From positions 69,203 to 133,202 of the forward strand of contig NZ_SMYZ01000021.1 in assembly GCF_004919685.1 (NCBI RefSeq): 64,000 bases of DNA, read 5' to 3'. A program made the translations under genes and the position numbers. Source of the DNA: Mesorhizobium norvegicum. GTDB lineage: Bacteria > Pseudomonadota > Alphaproteobacteria > Rhizobiales > Rhizobiaceae. Shown here piece after piece: positions 9,037 to 18,261 of this stretch. The notes under the pieces are model-generated. The model searched no databases. It worked only from the letters and a program-made list of their open reading frames with translations, and had not been told where the DNA came from. Positions within the stretch are counted from its first letter, which is position 1; the number at the start of each line of letters is the position of its first letter.

Positions 9037-9170
9037 TTTTTTGATCCGTCATAAAACCGGCGGGACCATAGCCGATCGATGGTGCGGGCGCTATTGTTTA
9101 AGGCGCGGTGTTCAGCCGCGCTTCCAGGTGGCGGGTTTTCAAGACCTGGACAGACCGACGGGATGATTGA

Positions 9171-10145
9171 ATGCCTTTGAAAGCGGAACTGCACTGCCAC
9201 ATTGAAGGGGCAGCGGCGCCCGAACTCGTCATCCGCCAGGCGCAGAAATACGGCAAGGACACCTCGCCCTATATCCAGAACGGTTCCTTCGTCTGGCACG
9301 ATTTCACGTCCTTCCTCGCGGCTTACGACTTTTCCGCCGACCTCTTCCGGACCGAGGAGGACTATGCGCGGCTGGCCGACCATTATCTGACCAGCCTTGC
9401 CCGCGACGGGGCTATCTATTCCGAGGTCTTCACCTCGCCGGACCATGCCAGGAAGGCCGGGCTGTCGCCGAAAGCCTATACCGACGCGCTCGGCGAAGGC
9501 ATGGCCCGCGCCAAGGCCAAGACCGGCATCGAGGGCCGCATGATCGTCACAGGCGTGCGCCATGTCGGCGTCGAGTCGATCGAGCAGGCGGCGCGTTTCG
9601 CAGCGCGCTGCGGGCATCCGCTGGTCACCGGTTTCGGCGTCGCCGGCGATGAGCGGATCGGCGAGATGGAGGACTATGTCAGGGCTTTCGAGATCGCGCG
9701 CGAGGCCGGGCTCGGCATCACCATCCATGCCGGCGAACTGACGGGCTGGGAGACGGTCCAGGCGGCGCTCGATCACATCCGTCCGTCCCGCATCGGCCAT
9801 GGTGTGCGCGCCATCGAGAATCCGGACCTTGTCCGGCGCATTGCCGACGAGGGCGTCGTGCTGGAATGCTGCCCCGGTTCCAACATCGCGCTCAAGGTGT
9901 TCGACAGTTTTGCCGACCATCCGTTCCCGGCCTTGCAGGCAGCCGGTTGCAAGGTGACCCTCAACTCCGACGACCCGCCCTATTTCTGGACCTCGCTGAA
10001 GCGCGAATACGACATTGCCGGCGAGCATTTCTCGATGAACGAAAAGGCGCTGGCCGCCGTTACCCGCACCGCGATCGAAGCCGCTTTCGTCGACAAAAAG
10101 ACCAAGACCGCGCTTCTTGCCCGGTTGAACGGCGCGGCACGCTGA
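9171..10145 (+). CDS. add: Adenosine deaminase family protein (adenosine or adenine deaminase)
   Basis: A 324-residue metal-dependent deaminase that converts adenosine to inosine or adenine to hypoxanthine. The zinc ligands and catalytic motifs are readable: HCH near residue 8, THAGE-type [10 protein letters not shown] near 183, [10 protein letters not shown] near 206 and LNSDDPPYF near 265. Two details (HIEG rather than HLDG after the first histidines, and NSDDP rather than NTDDP) fit the adenine deaminase subgroup better than classical adenosine deaminase, so substrate is uncertain. It heads a purine/pyrimidine salvage region: upp follows 146 bp later and deoA, pnp, cdd and a nucleoside importer lie beyond. 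Confidence 0.88.
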   Translation: MPLKAELHCHIEGAAAPELVIRQAQKYGKDTSPYIQNGSFVWHDFTSFLAAYDFSADLFRTEEDYARLADHYLTSLARDGAIYSEVFTSPDHARKAGLSPKAYTDALGEGMARAKAKTGIEGRMIVTGVRHVGVESIEQAARFAARCGHPLVTGFGVAGDERIGEMEDYVRAFEIAREAGLGITIHAGELTGWETVQAALDHIRPSRIGHGVRAIENPDLVRRIADEGVVLECCPGSNIALKVFDSFADHPFPALQAAGCKVTLNSDDPPYFWTSLKREYDIAGEHFSMNEKALAAVTRTAIEAAFVDKKTKTALLARLNGAAR

Positions 10146-10291
10146 TTTCTGCCGACAAAGCTGTGGTCGGTGCGGGCCAAGCGGTTCCTTGGCCGGCGCA
10201 TTGTCGATAGGGTTCGCTCAAGCAGCTTGAAGCGCGGCGCGTCCGAAAGGACCATGCGCGCACTTTCGGGCGCAGGCATCAGGAGAACACC

Positions 10292-10921
10292 ATGCAGGGC
10301 GTCACCGTCATCGACCATCCGCTTGTCCAGCACAAGCTGACCATCATGCGCAAGAAGGAAACCTCGACGGCGGGCTTCCGCCGGCTGCTGCGCGAAATAT
10401 CGCTGCTGCTTGGCTACGAGGTCACCCGCAACCTCGAACTGACGACGACGACGATCGAAACGCCGATGGAAACCATGGAGGCGCCGACGCTGGAGGGCAA
10501 GAAGCTGGTCTTCGCCTCGGTGCTGCGCGCCGGCAATGGATTGCTGGAAGGCCTGCTCGACCTGGTGCCGGCGGCCCGCGTCGCCCATGTCGGCCTCTAT
10601 CGCGATCACGAAACACTGGAAGCGGTCGAATATTTCTTCAAGGCGCCGAGCGACCTCGCCGATCGTCTGGTGATCGTCGTCGATCCGATGCTGGCGACCG
10701 CCAATTCGGCGATCGCTGCGATCGACAAGCTGAAAGAGCGCGGCGCCACCAACATCCGTTTCCTTTGCCTGCTGGCAGCGCCCGAAGGCATCGAGCGCTT
10801 CACCAAGGCGCATCCGGACGTTCCCGTCTTCACCGCCTCGATCGACCGCCAGCTCAACGAGAAGGGCTACATCATGCCCGGCCTCGGCGACGCCGGCGAC
10901 CGCATGTACGGGACCAAGTAG
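10292..10921 (+). CDS. upp: Uracil phosphoribosyltransferase
   Basis: A 209-residue type I phosphoribosyltransferase that makes UMP from uracil and PRPP. Typical sequence includes [18 protein letters not shown] at the N-terminus, [20 protein letters not shown] near 70, the PRPP-binding [18 protein letters not shown] near 128, and the uracil-binding C-terminus [17 protein letters not shown]. Length matches the bacterial enzyme. An AGGAG ribosome site lies 8 bp before the ATG. It works with the cytidine deaminase and pyrimidine phosphorylase encoded nearby to recycle pyrimidines. Confidence 0.96.
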   Translation: MQGVTVIDHPLVQHKLTIMRKKETSTAGFRRLLREISLLLGYEVTRNLELTTTTIETPMETMEAPTLEGKKLVFASVLRAGNGLLEGLLDLVPAARVAHVGLYRDHETLEAVEYFFKAPSDLADRLVIVVDPMLATANSAIAAIDKLKERGATNIRFLCLLAAPEGIERFTKAHPDVPVFTASIDRQLNEKGYIMPGLGDAGDRMYGTK

Positions 10922-10949
10922 TACCAGGCAAAGTTGCCTGGTACGATTT
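10921..10949 (+). terminator. Hairpin at the end of upp
   Basis: GTACCAGGCA (10921-10930) pairs perfectly with TGCCTGGTAC (10935-10944), with AAGT as loop and GATTTA after it. The stem includes the last base of the upp stop codon. The T-tract is weak, so termination may be partial. Confidence 0.5.
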
Positions 10950-11028
10950 ACCAAATGTTTACGCAAAGGCGGGGTTTTGGCGCCCGTTAAAGCGGCAAAC
11001 ACCATCCGCGCTTAAGGATCGGCTGTCA

Positions 11029-11130
11029 CTACAGCGCCGCGCGTCCATTCGGACGCGCAAAAGACGCTGTAGCACTTTGATTTTGCGCATGATCCTTTCC
11101 GAAAATCGATCCCGATTTTCGGGGTCATGC
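11029..11130. repeat. Composite rhizobial palindromic repeat, two adjacent dyads
   Basis: The first dyad runs from CTACAGCG (11029) to CGCTGTAG (11072), with GCGCGTCC/GGACGCGC inside. The second runs from GCATGATC (11087) to GTCATGC (11130), with CCGAAAATCG/CGATTTTCGG inside. They are joined by CACTTTGATTTTGC, the linker also seen, in varied form, in the repeats at 11715, 20672 and 44180. This is an intergenic repeat of the type dispersed in rhizobial genomes. It ends 14 bp before the protease gene and may supply its leader. Confidence 0.7.
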
Positions 11131-11144
11131 GGCGAGGCCGAGCC

Positions 11145-11708
11145 ATGCTGCGCAAACTTCTCATCCTCGGCGTTTTCGCCGGTACGTCGGCATCGATACC
11201 GATTGTGTATCAGTCGAATCCGCAATTCGTCGAAAACCTGCTGAAATCGACGGCGCCGAACAAACCTACGATCGCGGCCCAGCCGGACGTCAAGCTGGCG
11301 TCGGTGCCCGACAAATCGGCGGCGCCGCTGCCGATGGGCCGCAAGGTCGTCGTTGCGGCAGACGAGCGCGGACACTTTTCGTCGGCCTTCAAGCTCAATG
11401 GACGTCAGGTCGACGGCATGATCGACACCGGCGCGACATTGGTCGCCATCAACACCTCGACGGCGCGTAGAATCGGGCTGTCGCTGAACGCTTCCGATTT
11501 CAGTCACGAGGTCAGCACCGCCAACGGCACCATCAAGGCAGCCGTGGCAATGATCGACCGCCTGCAGATCGGCAACATCACCGTCAATGACGTCCAGACC
11601 ATCGTGCTCGACGACAAGGCGCTGCGCACAAATCTGATCGGCATGAGCTTCCTCAACCGGCTCGACAAATACCAGGTCGAGAACGGCACGCTGCTGCTCG
11701 TTCAGTAA
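11145..11708 (+). CDS. TIGR02281-type retropepsin-like aspartic protease, membrane anchored
   Basis: A 187-residue protein with an N-terminal membrane anchor or uncleaved signal (MLRKLLILGVFAGTSASIPI) and a clan AA aspartic protease domain. The catalytic motif is VDGMIDTGATLVAINTSTAR (about residue 95), and the flap and partner region TANGTIKAAVAMIDRLQIG and NLIGMSFLNRL follow, as in single-domain retropepsin-like enzymes that act as dimers. It should face the periplasm. The ATG at 11145 is preferred to one 18 bp upstream that lies against the repeat. Substrate is unknown. Confidence 0.85.
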   Translation: MLRKLLILGVFAGTSASIPIVYQSNPQFVENLLKSTAPNKPTIAAQPDVKLASVPDKSAAPLPMGRKVVVAADERGHFSSAFKLNGRQVDGMIDTGATLVAINTSTARRIGLSLNASDFSHEVSTANGTIKAAVAMIDRLQIGNITVNDVQTIVLDDKALRTNLIGMSFLNRLDKYQVENGTLLLVQ

Positions 11709-11714
11709 AGAGTC

Positions 11715-11776
11715 GTGTCTTTGTTTTGTGCAGGTCGTTATCCCAAAACCGCTGCGCACTTTTGGGCGACATGCAC
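11715..11776. repeat. Rhizobial palindromic repeat (GTCTTTGTTTT type)
   Basis: GTCTTTGTTTT is followed by an imperfect dyad, GTGCAGGTCG at 11728 to CGACATGCAC ending at 11776, with CCCAAAA/TTTTGGG inside. It shares its skeleton (CTTTGTTTT, GCA, AAAACCG, CACTTTT) with the repeats at 20720 and 44180. It lies between two convergent genes; the deoA stop codon is at its edge, and it could serve as a bidirectional terminator. Confidence 0.65.
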
Positions 11777-13095
11777 TAGCCGCGCGGAAGAATCCGCCGG
11801 ATAACCGACTTGTCGGCGGCCGGTTTCGAAGCGCCGACCGTATAGGCCGAAAGCACGGTGACGGCGGCGGCCTCGGCATCGGCCAACGAGCGGGCATGGA
11901 CCAGCGCCAGCGGCTCGCCGCTCCTCACCTCCGCACCGACCGGCAACAGCCTGGTGATGCCGACCGCGGGGTCGATCTTGTCGTCCGGCCGCGTGCGTCC
12001 GCCTCCCAGGCCAACCACGGCGAGCCCGATGTCGCGGGTCGCGATGCCGGTGACGAAGCCGTTCGCCGTCGCCTTGACGGCAAATTCGGTCGCCGCTGTG
12101 GCCAGGTATCTTTCCGGCTTCTCGATGAAATCGGCCGGGCCGCCGAGCACGGCCACCATGCGCGCGAAGGTGGCGGCGGCGCGGCCGCTGGTGAGCGTCT
12201 CGGTGGCGCGCCGCATGCCATCCTGATTGGACGAAACCAGTCCCGCCGACTGCAGCATTTCGGCGGCCAGCGCCAGCGTCACATCCTCGAGCCGATGGTC
12301 ACGAAACCGGCCGGTGAGGAAATCGACGGCGTTGCGCACCTCGACGGCGTTGCCGGCGGCCGACGCCAGCGGCTCGTTCATGCCGGTGATCAACGCCGAG
12401 GCCTTCAGCCCGGCGCCATTGGCGATTTCGACCAGGCTGTTGGCGAGTGCGGTGGCGTCGCGCGATTTTTCCATGAAGGCGCCGTTGCCGACCTTGACGT
12501 CGAGCACCAGCGATTGCAGCCCGGCCGCCAGCTTCTTCGACAGGATCGAAGCGGTGATCAGCGGCACCGATTCGACCGTGCCGGTGACGTCGCGGATCGC
12601 ATAAAGCCGTCGATCGGCTGGCGCGAGGTCGGCGGTCTGGCCGATGATGGCGCAGCCGGTTTCGAGCACCGCCTTGCGAAACAGTGCGATATCGGGCTGG
12701 CTGGCGTAGCCGGGGATCGCATCCATCTTGTCCAGCGTGCCGCCGGTGTGGCCAAGGCCACGGCCTGATATCATCGGCACATAAGCGCCGCAGGCGGCGA
12801 CGATCGGCGCCAGCATCAGCGAGACATTGTCGCCGACGCCGCCAGTCGAATGCTTGTCGGTGACCGGGCCGGGCAGGTCCGACCAGTCGAGCACGTCACC
12901 GGAATCGCGCATCGCCAGCGTCAGCGCCACCGCCTCGTCGCGGTTCATGCCGTTGAAGAACACCGCCATGGCGAAGGCGCCGACCTGGCCATCCGAAACG
13001 GCCCCACCGGTCAAGCCCTTCACAAAGTCGGCAATCTCCTGCTCCGACAGCCTCAGGCCGTCGCGCTTGCGGCGGATGATTTCCTGCGGAAGCAT
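11776..13095 (-). CDS. deoA: Thymidine phosphorylase
   Basis: A 439-residue enzyme that phosphorolyses thymidine and deoxyuridine to the base and deoxyribose 1-phosphate. Family features are clear: MLPQEIIRRKRDGLRLSEQE at the start, DKHSTGGVGDNVSLMLAPI near 83, the signature SGRGLGHTGGTLDKMD near 115, and KKLAAGLQSLVLDVKVGNGA near 193. Length fits DeoA (about 440). Its start overlaps the stop of the purine nucleoside phosphorylase gene by one base (TGATG), so the two are coupled; it is the last gene of the importer-cdd-pnp-deoA group. Confidence 0.95.
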   Translation of the reverse strand: MLPQEIIRRKRDGLRLSEQEIADFVKGLTGGAVSDGQVGAFAMAVFFNGMNRDEAVALTLAMRDSGDVLDWSDLPGPVTDKHSTGGVGDNVSLMLAPIVAACGAYVPMISGRGLGHTGGTLDKMDAIPGYASQPDIALFRKAVLETGCAIIGQTADLAPADRRLYAIRDVTGTVESVPLITASILSKKLAAGLQSLVLDVKVGNGAFMEKSRDATALANSLVEIANGAGLKASALITGMNEPLASAAGNAVEVRNAVDFLTGRFRDHRLEDVTLALAAEMLQSAGLVSSNQDGMRRATETLTSGRAAATFARMVAVLGGPADFIEKPERYLATAATEFAVKATANGFVTGIATRDIGLAVVGLGGGRTRPDDKIDPAVGITRLLPVGAEVRSGEPLALVHARSLADAEAAAVTVLSAYTVGASKPAADKSVIRRILPRG

Positions 13096-13904
13096 CAGCT
13101 CTCCAGCAGTCCGTCGCGGAACACCCGCTGCAGGATCGTTGCCAGCCGCGCGCCGCCTACCGGCGCCATGTCCTTGGTCTCCTGGTGCGAAAGCTCGGCC
13201 CCGGTCATGCCGGCCGCCAGATTGGTGATGACCGAACAGGCAGCGACGCGCAGTCCAAGGAAACGGGCGAGAATGACCTCCGGTACTGTCGACATGCCGA
13301 CCGCGTTGGCGCCCATGATGCGCGCCATGCGGATTTCAGCGGGTGTTTCGAAGCATGGCCCCGAGAACCACATGTAGACGCCCTTGTGCAGTGTGGTTCC
13401 CGTCGCTTTCGCCGCCCGTTCGATGGCCTTGCGGATGCCGGCATCATAGGCCTCGGTGAGACCAACGAAGCGGCGGTCGCTGGGCTCGCCGATCAGCGGA
13501 TTGGTGCCCGAAAAATTGATGTGGTCCGATATCAGCATCACCGAGCCCGGCGGCATGTCCGGATCGACCGAGCCGGCGGCATTGGTGAGGATCAGTTTCG
13601 TGATGCCGATGCCGGCAAGCACTTCCAGCACCGGTCGCATAGCCGCAGCAACGCCATGCTCATAGTAGTGGGCGCGGCCAGACAGCATCAGCACCGGCAC
13701 ACCGGCAAACAGCCCCGCCACCACTTCGCCGGCATGGCCGGTGACGCCGCTTCTGGGAAAGCCCGGCAGGTCGGCATAGGAGATGTGGATCGGATGCTCG
13801 ATCTGGTCGACCAGCCCGCCCAGGCCCGAACCCAGCACCAGCGCTGTCAACGGCGCCAAGCCGTCCAGTCTTTCGATGAGGTGGTCCAGAGCCTTTTCCG
13901 TCAT
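13095..13904 (-). CDS. Purine nucleoside phosphorylase
   Basis: A 269-residue trimeric-type (PNP/MTAP family) phosphorylase that splits inosine, guanosine or the deoxy forms with phosphate. Seen: phosphate-binding LGSGLGGLVDQ near 24, SGRAHYYEHG near 75, LTNAAGSVDPDMPPGSVMLISDHINF near 108 and YMWFSGPCFETPAEIRM near 184. The family's usual GRFHxYEG is GRAHYYEHG here. It starts 30 bp after cdd and overlaps deoA by one base, so one transcript should handle purine and pyrimidine nucleosides brought in by the ABC importer encoded upstream. Confidence 0.93.
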   Translation of the reverse strand: MTEKALDHLIERLDGLAPLTALVLGSGLGGLVDQIEHPIHISYADLPGFPRSGVTGHAGEVVAGLFAGVPVLMLSGRAHYYEHGVAAAMRPVLEVLAGIGITKLILTNAAGSVDPDMPPGSVMLISDHINFSGTNPLIGEPSDRRFVGLTEAYDAGIRKAIERAAKATGTTLHKGVYMWFSGPCFETPAEIRMARIMGANAVGMSTVPEVILARFLGLRVAACSVITNLAAGMTGAELSHQETKDMAPVGGARLATILQRVFRDGLLES

Positions 13905-13934
13905 TGCAGCCAGCTCTTCATTTCAGCTCGTTGT

Positions 13935-14327
13935 TCATTTCAAAATGTCGCCGCGGAAGCCGTAGGGCAGCATCTCGCCCATGGTCACAGTCTCGGCCAC
14001 GCCGGCATTGTCGCAGAGATAGAGCTTTGTTTCCGGCCGGCAGAATTCGGCCAGCCGCTGCCGGCAGCCGCCGCAAGGCGAGCATTTCGCCATGCGCTCG
14101 GCAAGAACGGCGATTTCCACGATCTTGCCGCCACCGCCCATGATGTAGTGGCCGAGCGCTGTGGTCTCGGCGCACCAGCCTTCCGGGTAGGAGGCGACCT
14201 CGATGTTGGCGCCGGTAAAGACGCGCCCGTCCTCGGTGCGCAAGGCAGCGCCCACCGGAAATTTCGAATAGGGCGCATAGGCCTTGGCCATGGCAGCCTT
14301 GGCGGCCTCGAACAGATCATGCGACAT
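13935..14327 (-). CDS. cdd: Cytidine deaminase
   Basis: A 130-residue cytidine/deoxycytidine deaminase of the homotetrameric type. The zinc site uses three cysteines: CAE in YPEGWCAETTALGHYI (about residue 52) and PCGGCRQRL (about 88). The substrate loop SKFPVGAALRTEDGRVFTGANIE (about 20-43) is typical. It converts imported cytidine to uridine for the downstream phosphorylase and upp. It lies 62 bp after the second permease gene and 30 bp before the purine nucleoside phosphorylase gene, all on the minus strand. Confidence 0.94.
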   Translation of the reverse strand: MSHDLFEAAKAAMAKAYAPYSKFPVGAALRTEDGRVFTGANIEVASYPEGWCAETTALGHYIMGGGGKIVEIAVLAERMAKCSPCGGCRQRLAEFCRPETKLYLCDNAGVAETVTMGEMLPYGFRGDILK

Positions 14328-14389
14328 TCAGGTGTTCTCTCCGATGATCGTGTCCAAAACCCGGCACCAAGCCGCCCCGTTGCTGCGGC

Positions 14390-15361
14390 TCAGCGTTCCT
14401 TGACGTAAGGCACGCCGCCGGCGCGTGGCGGAATGGCCTTGCCGATGAAGCCGGCGAGCAGGATGACGGTGAGGATATAGGGCAGCGCCTGCATGAACTG
14501 CACCGGCACCTTGCCGATGATGGGCAGTGGCGAGCCTTGCAGGCGGATCGACAGCGCGTCGAGGAAGCCGAACAACAGGCAGGCGAACATGGCGTTGACC
14601 GGCTTCCACTTGGCGAAGATCAGCGCGGCCAGCGCGATATAGCCCTTGCCGGCGGTCATGTCCTTCACGAAGCCGCCATTTTGCACCATCGACAGATAGG
14701 CGCCGGCAATGCCGGTGAGGATGCCGGTGCAGATCAGCGCCCGGTAGCGCAGCCAGGCGACGGAGATGCCGGCGGTGTCGACGGCGGCAGGGTTCTCGCC
14801 GACGGCGCGCAGGCGCAGGCCGAAGCGGGTGCGAAACAGCACCCACCAGGTGAACGGCACCATCGCGAAGGCGAGATAGACCAGGATCGAGTGGCCCGAC
14901 AGCAGCTCGGCATAGATCGGCCCAACGATCGGCACGTCGCGGATGGCGTCGGCACCCGGCAGAGTGATGGCCTCGAAGCGCTCGCCCGGTTGCAGCGCGG
15001 GCGTGCGTCCACCCTGCTGGAACCAGGCCTGGCCGAGAATGATGGTCGAGCCGGCGGCGATGAAATTGATCGCGACGCCGGAGACGATCTGGTTGCCGCG
15101 ATGGGTGATCGAGGCAAAGCCGTGGATCATGGCAAAGGCGACCGAGATCAGGACGGCCATGCCGAGGCCGAGAAAGGCCGAATGGAACACGGAAGCGGCC
15201 GCAGCACCGGCGAAGGCGCCGACCAGCATCTTGCCTTCGAGGCCGATGTCGAAGATGCCGGCGCGCTCCGAGTAGAGGCCGGCGAGGCAAGCGAGCAGCA
15301 GCGGCACCGAGAGGCGGATGGTGGAGTCCAGTGTCTGGACGATTGCGTTGAACACGTCCAT
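14390..15361 (-). CDS. Nucleoside ABC transporter permease, second subunit
   Basis: A 323-residue BPD_transp_2-type permease. Hydrophobic segments fill the chain (LSVPLLLACLAGLYSERAGI, VLISVAFAMIHGFASI, ILVYLAFAMVPFTWWVLF, ALPYILTVILLAGFIGKA), and IFDIGLEGKMLVGAFAG near residue 37 and RAVGENPAAVDTAGIS near 195 are the conserved cytoplasmic regions of nucleoside-type importers. The ATG at 15361 is chosen; it is one base after the stop of the other permease. Together with the double ATPase and the BMP-family binding protein at 19480 it makes a complete importer related to the Bmp/Rns/Nup systems. Confidence 0.92.
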   Translation of the reverse strand: MDVFNAIVQTLDSTIRLSVPLLLACLAGLYSERAGIFDIGLEGKMLVGAFAGAAAASVFHSAFLGLGMAVLISVAFAMIHGFASITHRGNQIVSGVAINFIAAGSTIILGQAWFQQGGRTPALQPGERFEAITLPGADAIRDVPIVGPIYAELLSGHSILVYLAFAMVPFTWWVLFRTRFGLRLRAVGENPAAVDTAGISVAWLRYRALICTGILTGIAGAYLSMVQNGGFVKDMTAGKGYIALAALIFAKWKPVNAMFACLLFGFLDALSIRLQGSPLPIIGKVPVQFMQALPYILTVILLAGFIGKAIPPRAGGVPYVKER

Positions 15362-15362
15362 C

Positions 15363-16502
15363 TCAGGCACCCTTCCCCTTGACCGCTTCCATACCGACCG
15401 ATCGCGGACTGAACGAGGCGAACAGCGCCTGGATGTAAGGCCGGAACATGTGTTCGAGGGCGCCGGCAAACAGGATCACCAGGCCCTGGATGATGACGAT
15501 CATGTCGCGGCTGATTGCCGGCATCTCGAAGGCAAGCTCGGCGCCGCCCTGGTAGAGCATGCCGAACAGGATCGCTGCCAGCACGATGCCGACAGGGTGC
15601 AGGCGGCCCATCAGCGCCACGGCGATGCCTACGAAACCGGCGCCGGAAACGAAGTCGATGGCGACATTGTGCTGGTCGCCCATCACCGGGTTGAGCGCCA
15701 TCATACCGGCGAGCGCGCCGGAGATCATCATGGCGGTGATGATGATGCGGGTTTCGGAAATGCCGGCATAGCGCGCCGCCTTCGGGCTGTGACCGTAGGT
15801 GCGCATCTCATAGCCGAGCTTGGTGCGCCAGATCAGCAGCCAGACCAGGAAGGCCATGGCCAGCGCCAGCAGGAAGGAAATGTTGAGCGGCGCCGAACGG
15901 ATCTTGGCGCCGAACAGCTCGATGATCCAGTTGAGCTTCGGCAATTCCGCGCCGGCAAAGAAGTTGCGCGTCTGCGGCGCCTGCGAGGCTGCGGGCTTCA
16001 ACGGGCCCACCAGCAGGTAAACCATGATCGAGGCGGCGATGAAGTTGAACATGATGGTGGTGATGACGATGTGCGAACCGCGCTTGGCCTGCAGGTAGGC
16101 GGGGATCAGCGCCCACAACGCGCCCACGACCGCCGCAGCGATGATGGCCAGCGGAAAGGTCAGCCACCATGGCAGCGTGCTGTCGAAGCTCAGGCAGACG
16201 ACGGCGATACCGAGGCCGGAGATGTAGGCCTGCCCCTCGGTGCCGATGTTGAACAGGCCACAATGCGCTGCCACTGCCACCGACAATCCGGTGAAGATGA
16301 ACGTGGTGGCATAGAAGAGGGTGAAGGCAATGCCTGTGCCCTTGCCGAAGGCGCCTTCGACCAGGATGATTGCGGCGCGGAACGGGTTCTCGCCGACAAG
16401 AAGCACGACGAAGCCGGCAACGACGAAGGCGACGAACAGATTGATCAGCGGGATCAGGCCGTAGTCAGCCCAGGCCGGCAGTTTGGCGTAAGGCGTGCTC
16501 AA
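15363..16502 (-). CDS. Nucleoside ABC transporter permease, first subunit
   Basis: A 379-residue inner-membrane permease of the nucleoside/BMP importer class, larger than its partner as usual. Features include LINLFVAFVVAGFVVLLVGE, GLFNIGTEGQAYISGLG near 84, a long central loop, RTYGHSPKAARYAGIS near 236 and GFVGIAVALMGRLHPVGIVL near 290. The start appears to be TTG in a TTGA overlap with the stop of the ATPase gene, implying translational coupling. It probably pairs with the 323-residue permease to form the pore. Confidence 0.92.
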   Translation of the reverse strand: MSTPYAKLPAWADYGLIPLINLFVAFVVAGFVVLLVGENPFRAAIILVEGAFGKGTGIAFTLFYATTFIFTGLSVAVAAHCGLFNIGTEGQAYISGLGIAVVCLSFDSTLPWWLTFPLAIIAAAVVGALWALIPAYLQAKRGSHIVITTIMFNFIAASIMVYLLVGPLKPAASQAPQTRNFFAGAELPKLNWIIELFGAKIRSAPLNISFLLALAMAFLVWLLIWRTKLGYEMRTYGHSPKAARYAGISETRIIITAMMISGALAGMMALNPVMGDQHNVAIDFVSGAGFVGIAVALMGRLHPVGIVLAAILFGMLYQGGAELAFEMPAISRDMIVIIQGLVILFAGALEHMFRPYIQALFASFSPRSVGMEAVKGKGA

Positions 16503-18031
16503 AGTGCTGCCTCCTGCTGCTCGACGCCGGCCATCAGCAGGCCGAGTTCGCCTTCGGTCGCTTCCGGGCCGCGCTCACCGACGATGCGGCCGGCAAACAT
16601 CACCAGGATGCGGTCGGAGAGCGAACGGATCTCGTCCAGCTCGACCGATACCACCAGCACCGCCTTGCCCTGGTCGCGCATGGCGATCAGGCGCTTGTGG
16701 ATGAATTCGATGGCGCCGACATCGACGCCGCGCGTCGGCTGGCCGACGATCAGCACGCCGGGGTCCTGTTCCATCTCGCGCGCGAGCACGATCTTCTGCT
16801 GGTTGCCGCCGGAGAAATTGGCGGTCTTGAGCCGGCAGTCGGCCGGGCGGATGTCGTATTTGGCGATCTTGTCCTTGGCATCGTTGCGAATGGCATCGAT
16901 GTTGAGGAACGGTCCCTTCAAATAGCGGGGGTCGTCATGATAGCCGAGGATGGAATTCTCGTTCTCCTCGAAGGCCAGCACCAACCCGACGTGATGGCGG
17001 TCCTCCGGTACATGCGCCAGGCCACGGTCGCGCAATTCTCCGGGGTCGGCGGCACCGGTCAGGTCGATCGGCTTGCCGTCGAGCATGACCGACCCGGAGA
17101 CGGCGCGCCTGATGCCGGAAATCGCCTCGAGCAATTCGGATTGGCCGTTGCCGGCAACACCGGCAATGCCGACAATCTCGCCGGCGCGGATGTCGAAGGA
17201 GATGTCGTCGACCATGGTGACGCCGCGCGTGTCCTTCACCGTCAGGTTCTTGACCGCGAGCTTGACGCCGCCGGCTTCCGCCTCGCCCTTTTCGACCCTC
17301 AAGAGCACGCGCCGCCCGACCATCAGTTCGGCCAGCTCCTCGACCGTGGTCTTGGCTGTCTCGCGCGTCGCCACCATCGTGCCCTGGCGCATGACCGACA
17401 CCGTGTCGGTGATGGCCATGATTTCGCGGAGTTTGTGGGTGATCAGCACCACCGTCTTGCCCTGGTCCTTCAACTGCCTGAGGATGCGGAACAGATGGTC
17501 GGCCTCGGCCGGCGTCAGCACGCCCGTCGGCTCGTCGAGGATCAGGATCTCGGCGCCGCGATAAAGCGCCTTGAGGATTTCGACACGCTGTTGCAGGCCG
17601 ACCGGCAGTTCCTCGATGATCGCATCGGGGTCGACTTCCAACCCGTATTCGCGCTCAAGCCGCTCCAGTTCCGAGCGCGCCTTGGCGATGCTCTTCTTCA
17701 GCAACGCATCGCTCTCGGCGCCGAGGATGATGTTTTCCAGCACCGAGAAATTGTCGACCAGCATGAAATGCTGATGCACCATGCCGATGCCGAGCGCGAT
17801 CGCGTCATTGGGCGTCTTGATCGAGGCCGGCTGGCCGCCGACACGGATTTCGCCGCTGTCGGCCTGGTAGAAGCCATAGAGAATCGACATCAGCGTCGAC
17901 TTGCCGGCGCCGTTCTCGCCGACGATGCCGTGGATGGTGCCGCGCGCGATCTCCAGATTGATGTCGCGGTTGGCGCGCACGGCGCCAAAACTCTTGTTGA
18001 TGCCGATCAGCTCGATTGCGGCTTGCGCCAT
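16499..18031 (-). CDS. Nucleoside ABC transporter ATP-binding protein (two ABC domains)
   Basis: A 510-residue protein with two fused ABC domains. Domain 1 has Walker A GENGAGKST (about residue 37) and Walker B EILILDEPTGVLTP (about 160); domain 2 has GVAGNGQSE (about 291) in place of a classical Walker A, the signature NFSGGNQQKIVLAREM (about 410) and Walker B LIVGQPTRGVD, so ATP hydrolysis may be asymmetric, as in the sugar/nucleoside class. First in the operon ATPase-permease-permease-cdd-pnp-deoA. No transporter binding-protein gene is directly attached; the likely one is at 19480. Confidence 0.93.
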   Translation of the reverse strand: MAQAAIELIGINKSFGAVRANRDINLEIARGTIHGIVGENGAGKSTLMSILYGFYQADSGEIRVGGQPASIKTPNDAIALGIGMVHQHFMLVDNFSVLENIILGAESDALLKKSIAKARSELERLEREYGLEVDPDAIIEELPVGLQQRVEILKALYRGAEILILDEPTGVLTPAEADHLFRILRQLKDQGKTVVLITHKLREIMAITDTVSVMRQGTMVATRETAKTTVEELAELMVGRRVLLRVEKGEAEAGGVKLAVKNLTVKDTRGVTMVDDISFDIRAGEIVGIAGVAGNGQSELLEAISGIRRAVSGSVMLDGKPIDLTGAADPGELRDRGLAHVPEDRHHVGLVLAFEENENSILGYHDDPRYLKGPFLNIDAIRNDAKDKIAKYDIRPADCRLKTANFSGGNQQKIVLAREMEQDPGVLIVGQPTRGVDVGAIEFIHKRLIAMRDQGKAVLVVSVELDEIRSLSDRILVMFAGRIVGERGPEATEGELGLLMAGVEQQEAAL

Positions 18032-18213
18032 GCAGCCTGTCCCACTCTTATTTTTTTATCGCTTGGTCAAAACGCCTAGCATGACGCTCCGTCCATGCCA
18101 ATTGGGCGGAGCAGGGTTCACTCTCGACAAATCCCGGTGCGCTTGTCAATTTCCAACATGGCCGGGGCCTTCATATTCGCTAATATGGCGAAGCCGGAAT
18201 TCGCATCACGGCA

Positions 18214-18243
18214 CAAGACATTGCGGTGCAAGACATCGCGGTG
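18214..18243. repeat. 15-bp tandem duplication upstream of slyX
   Basis: CAAGACATTGCGGTG (18214-18228) is followed at once by CAAGACATCGCGGTG (18229-18243), 14 of 15 bases identical. It lies in the 230-bp divergent gap between the ABC operon and slyX. It could be a regulatory direct repeat or a simple local duplication. Confidence 0.55.
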
Positions 18244-18261
18244 AGGACTGGGGAATTTTAG

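Noticed and set aside
15318..18079. Long plus-strand open frames opposite the ABC transporter genes
   Set aside because: Antisense shadows of the two permeases and the ATPase.
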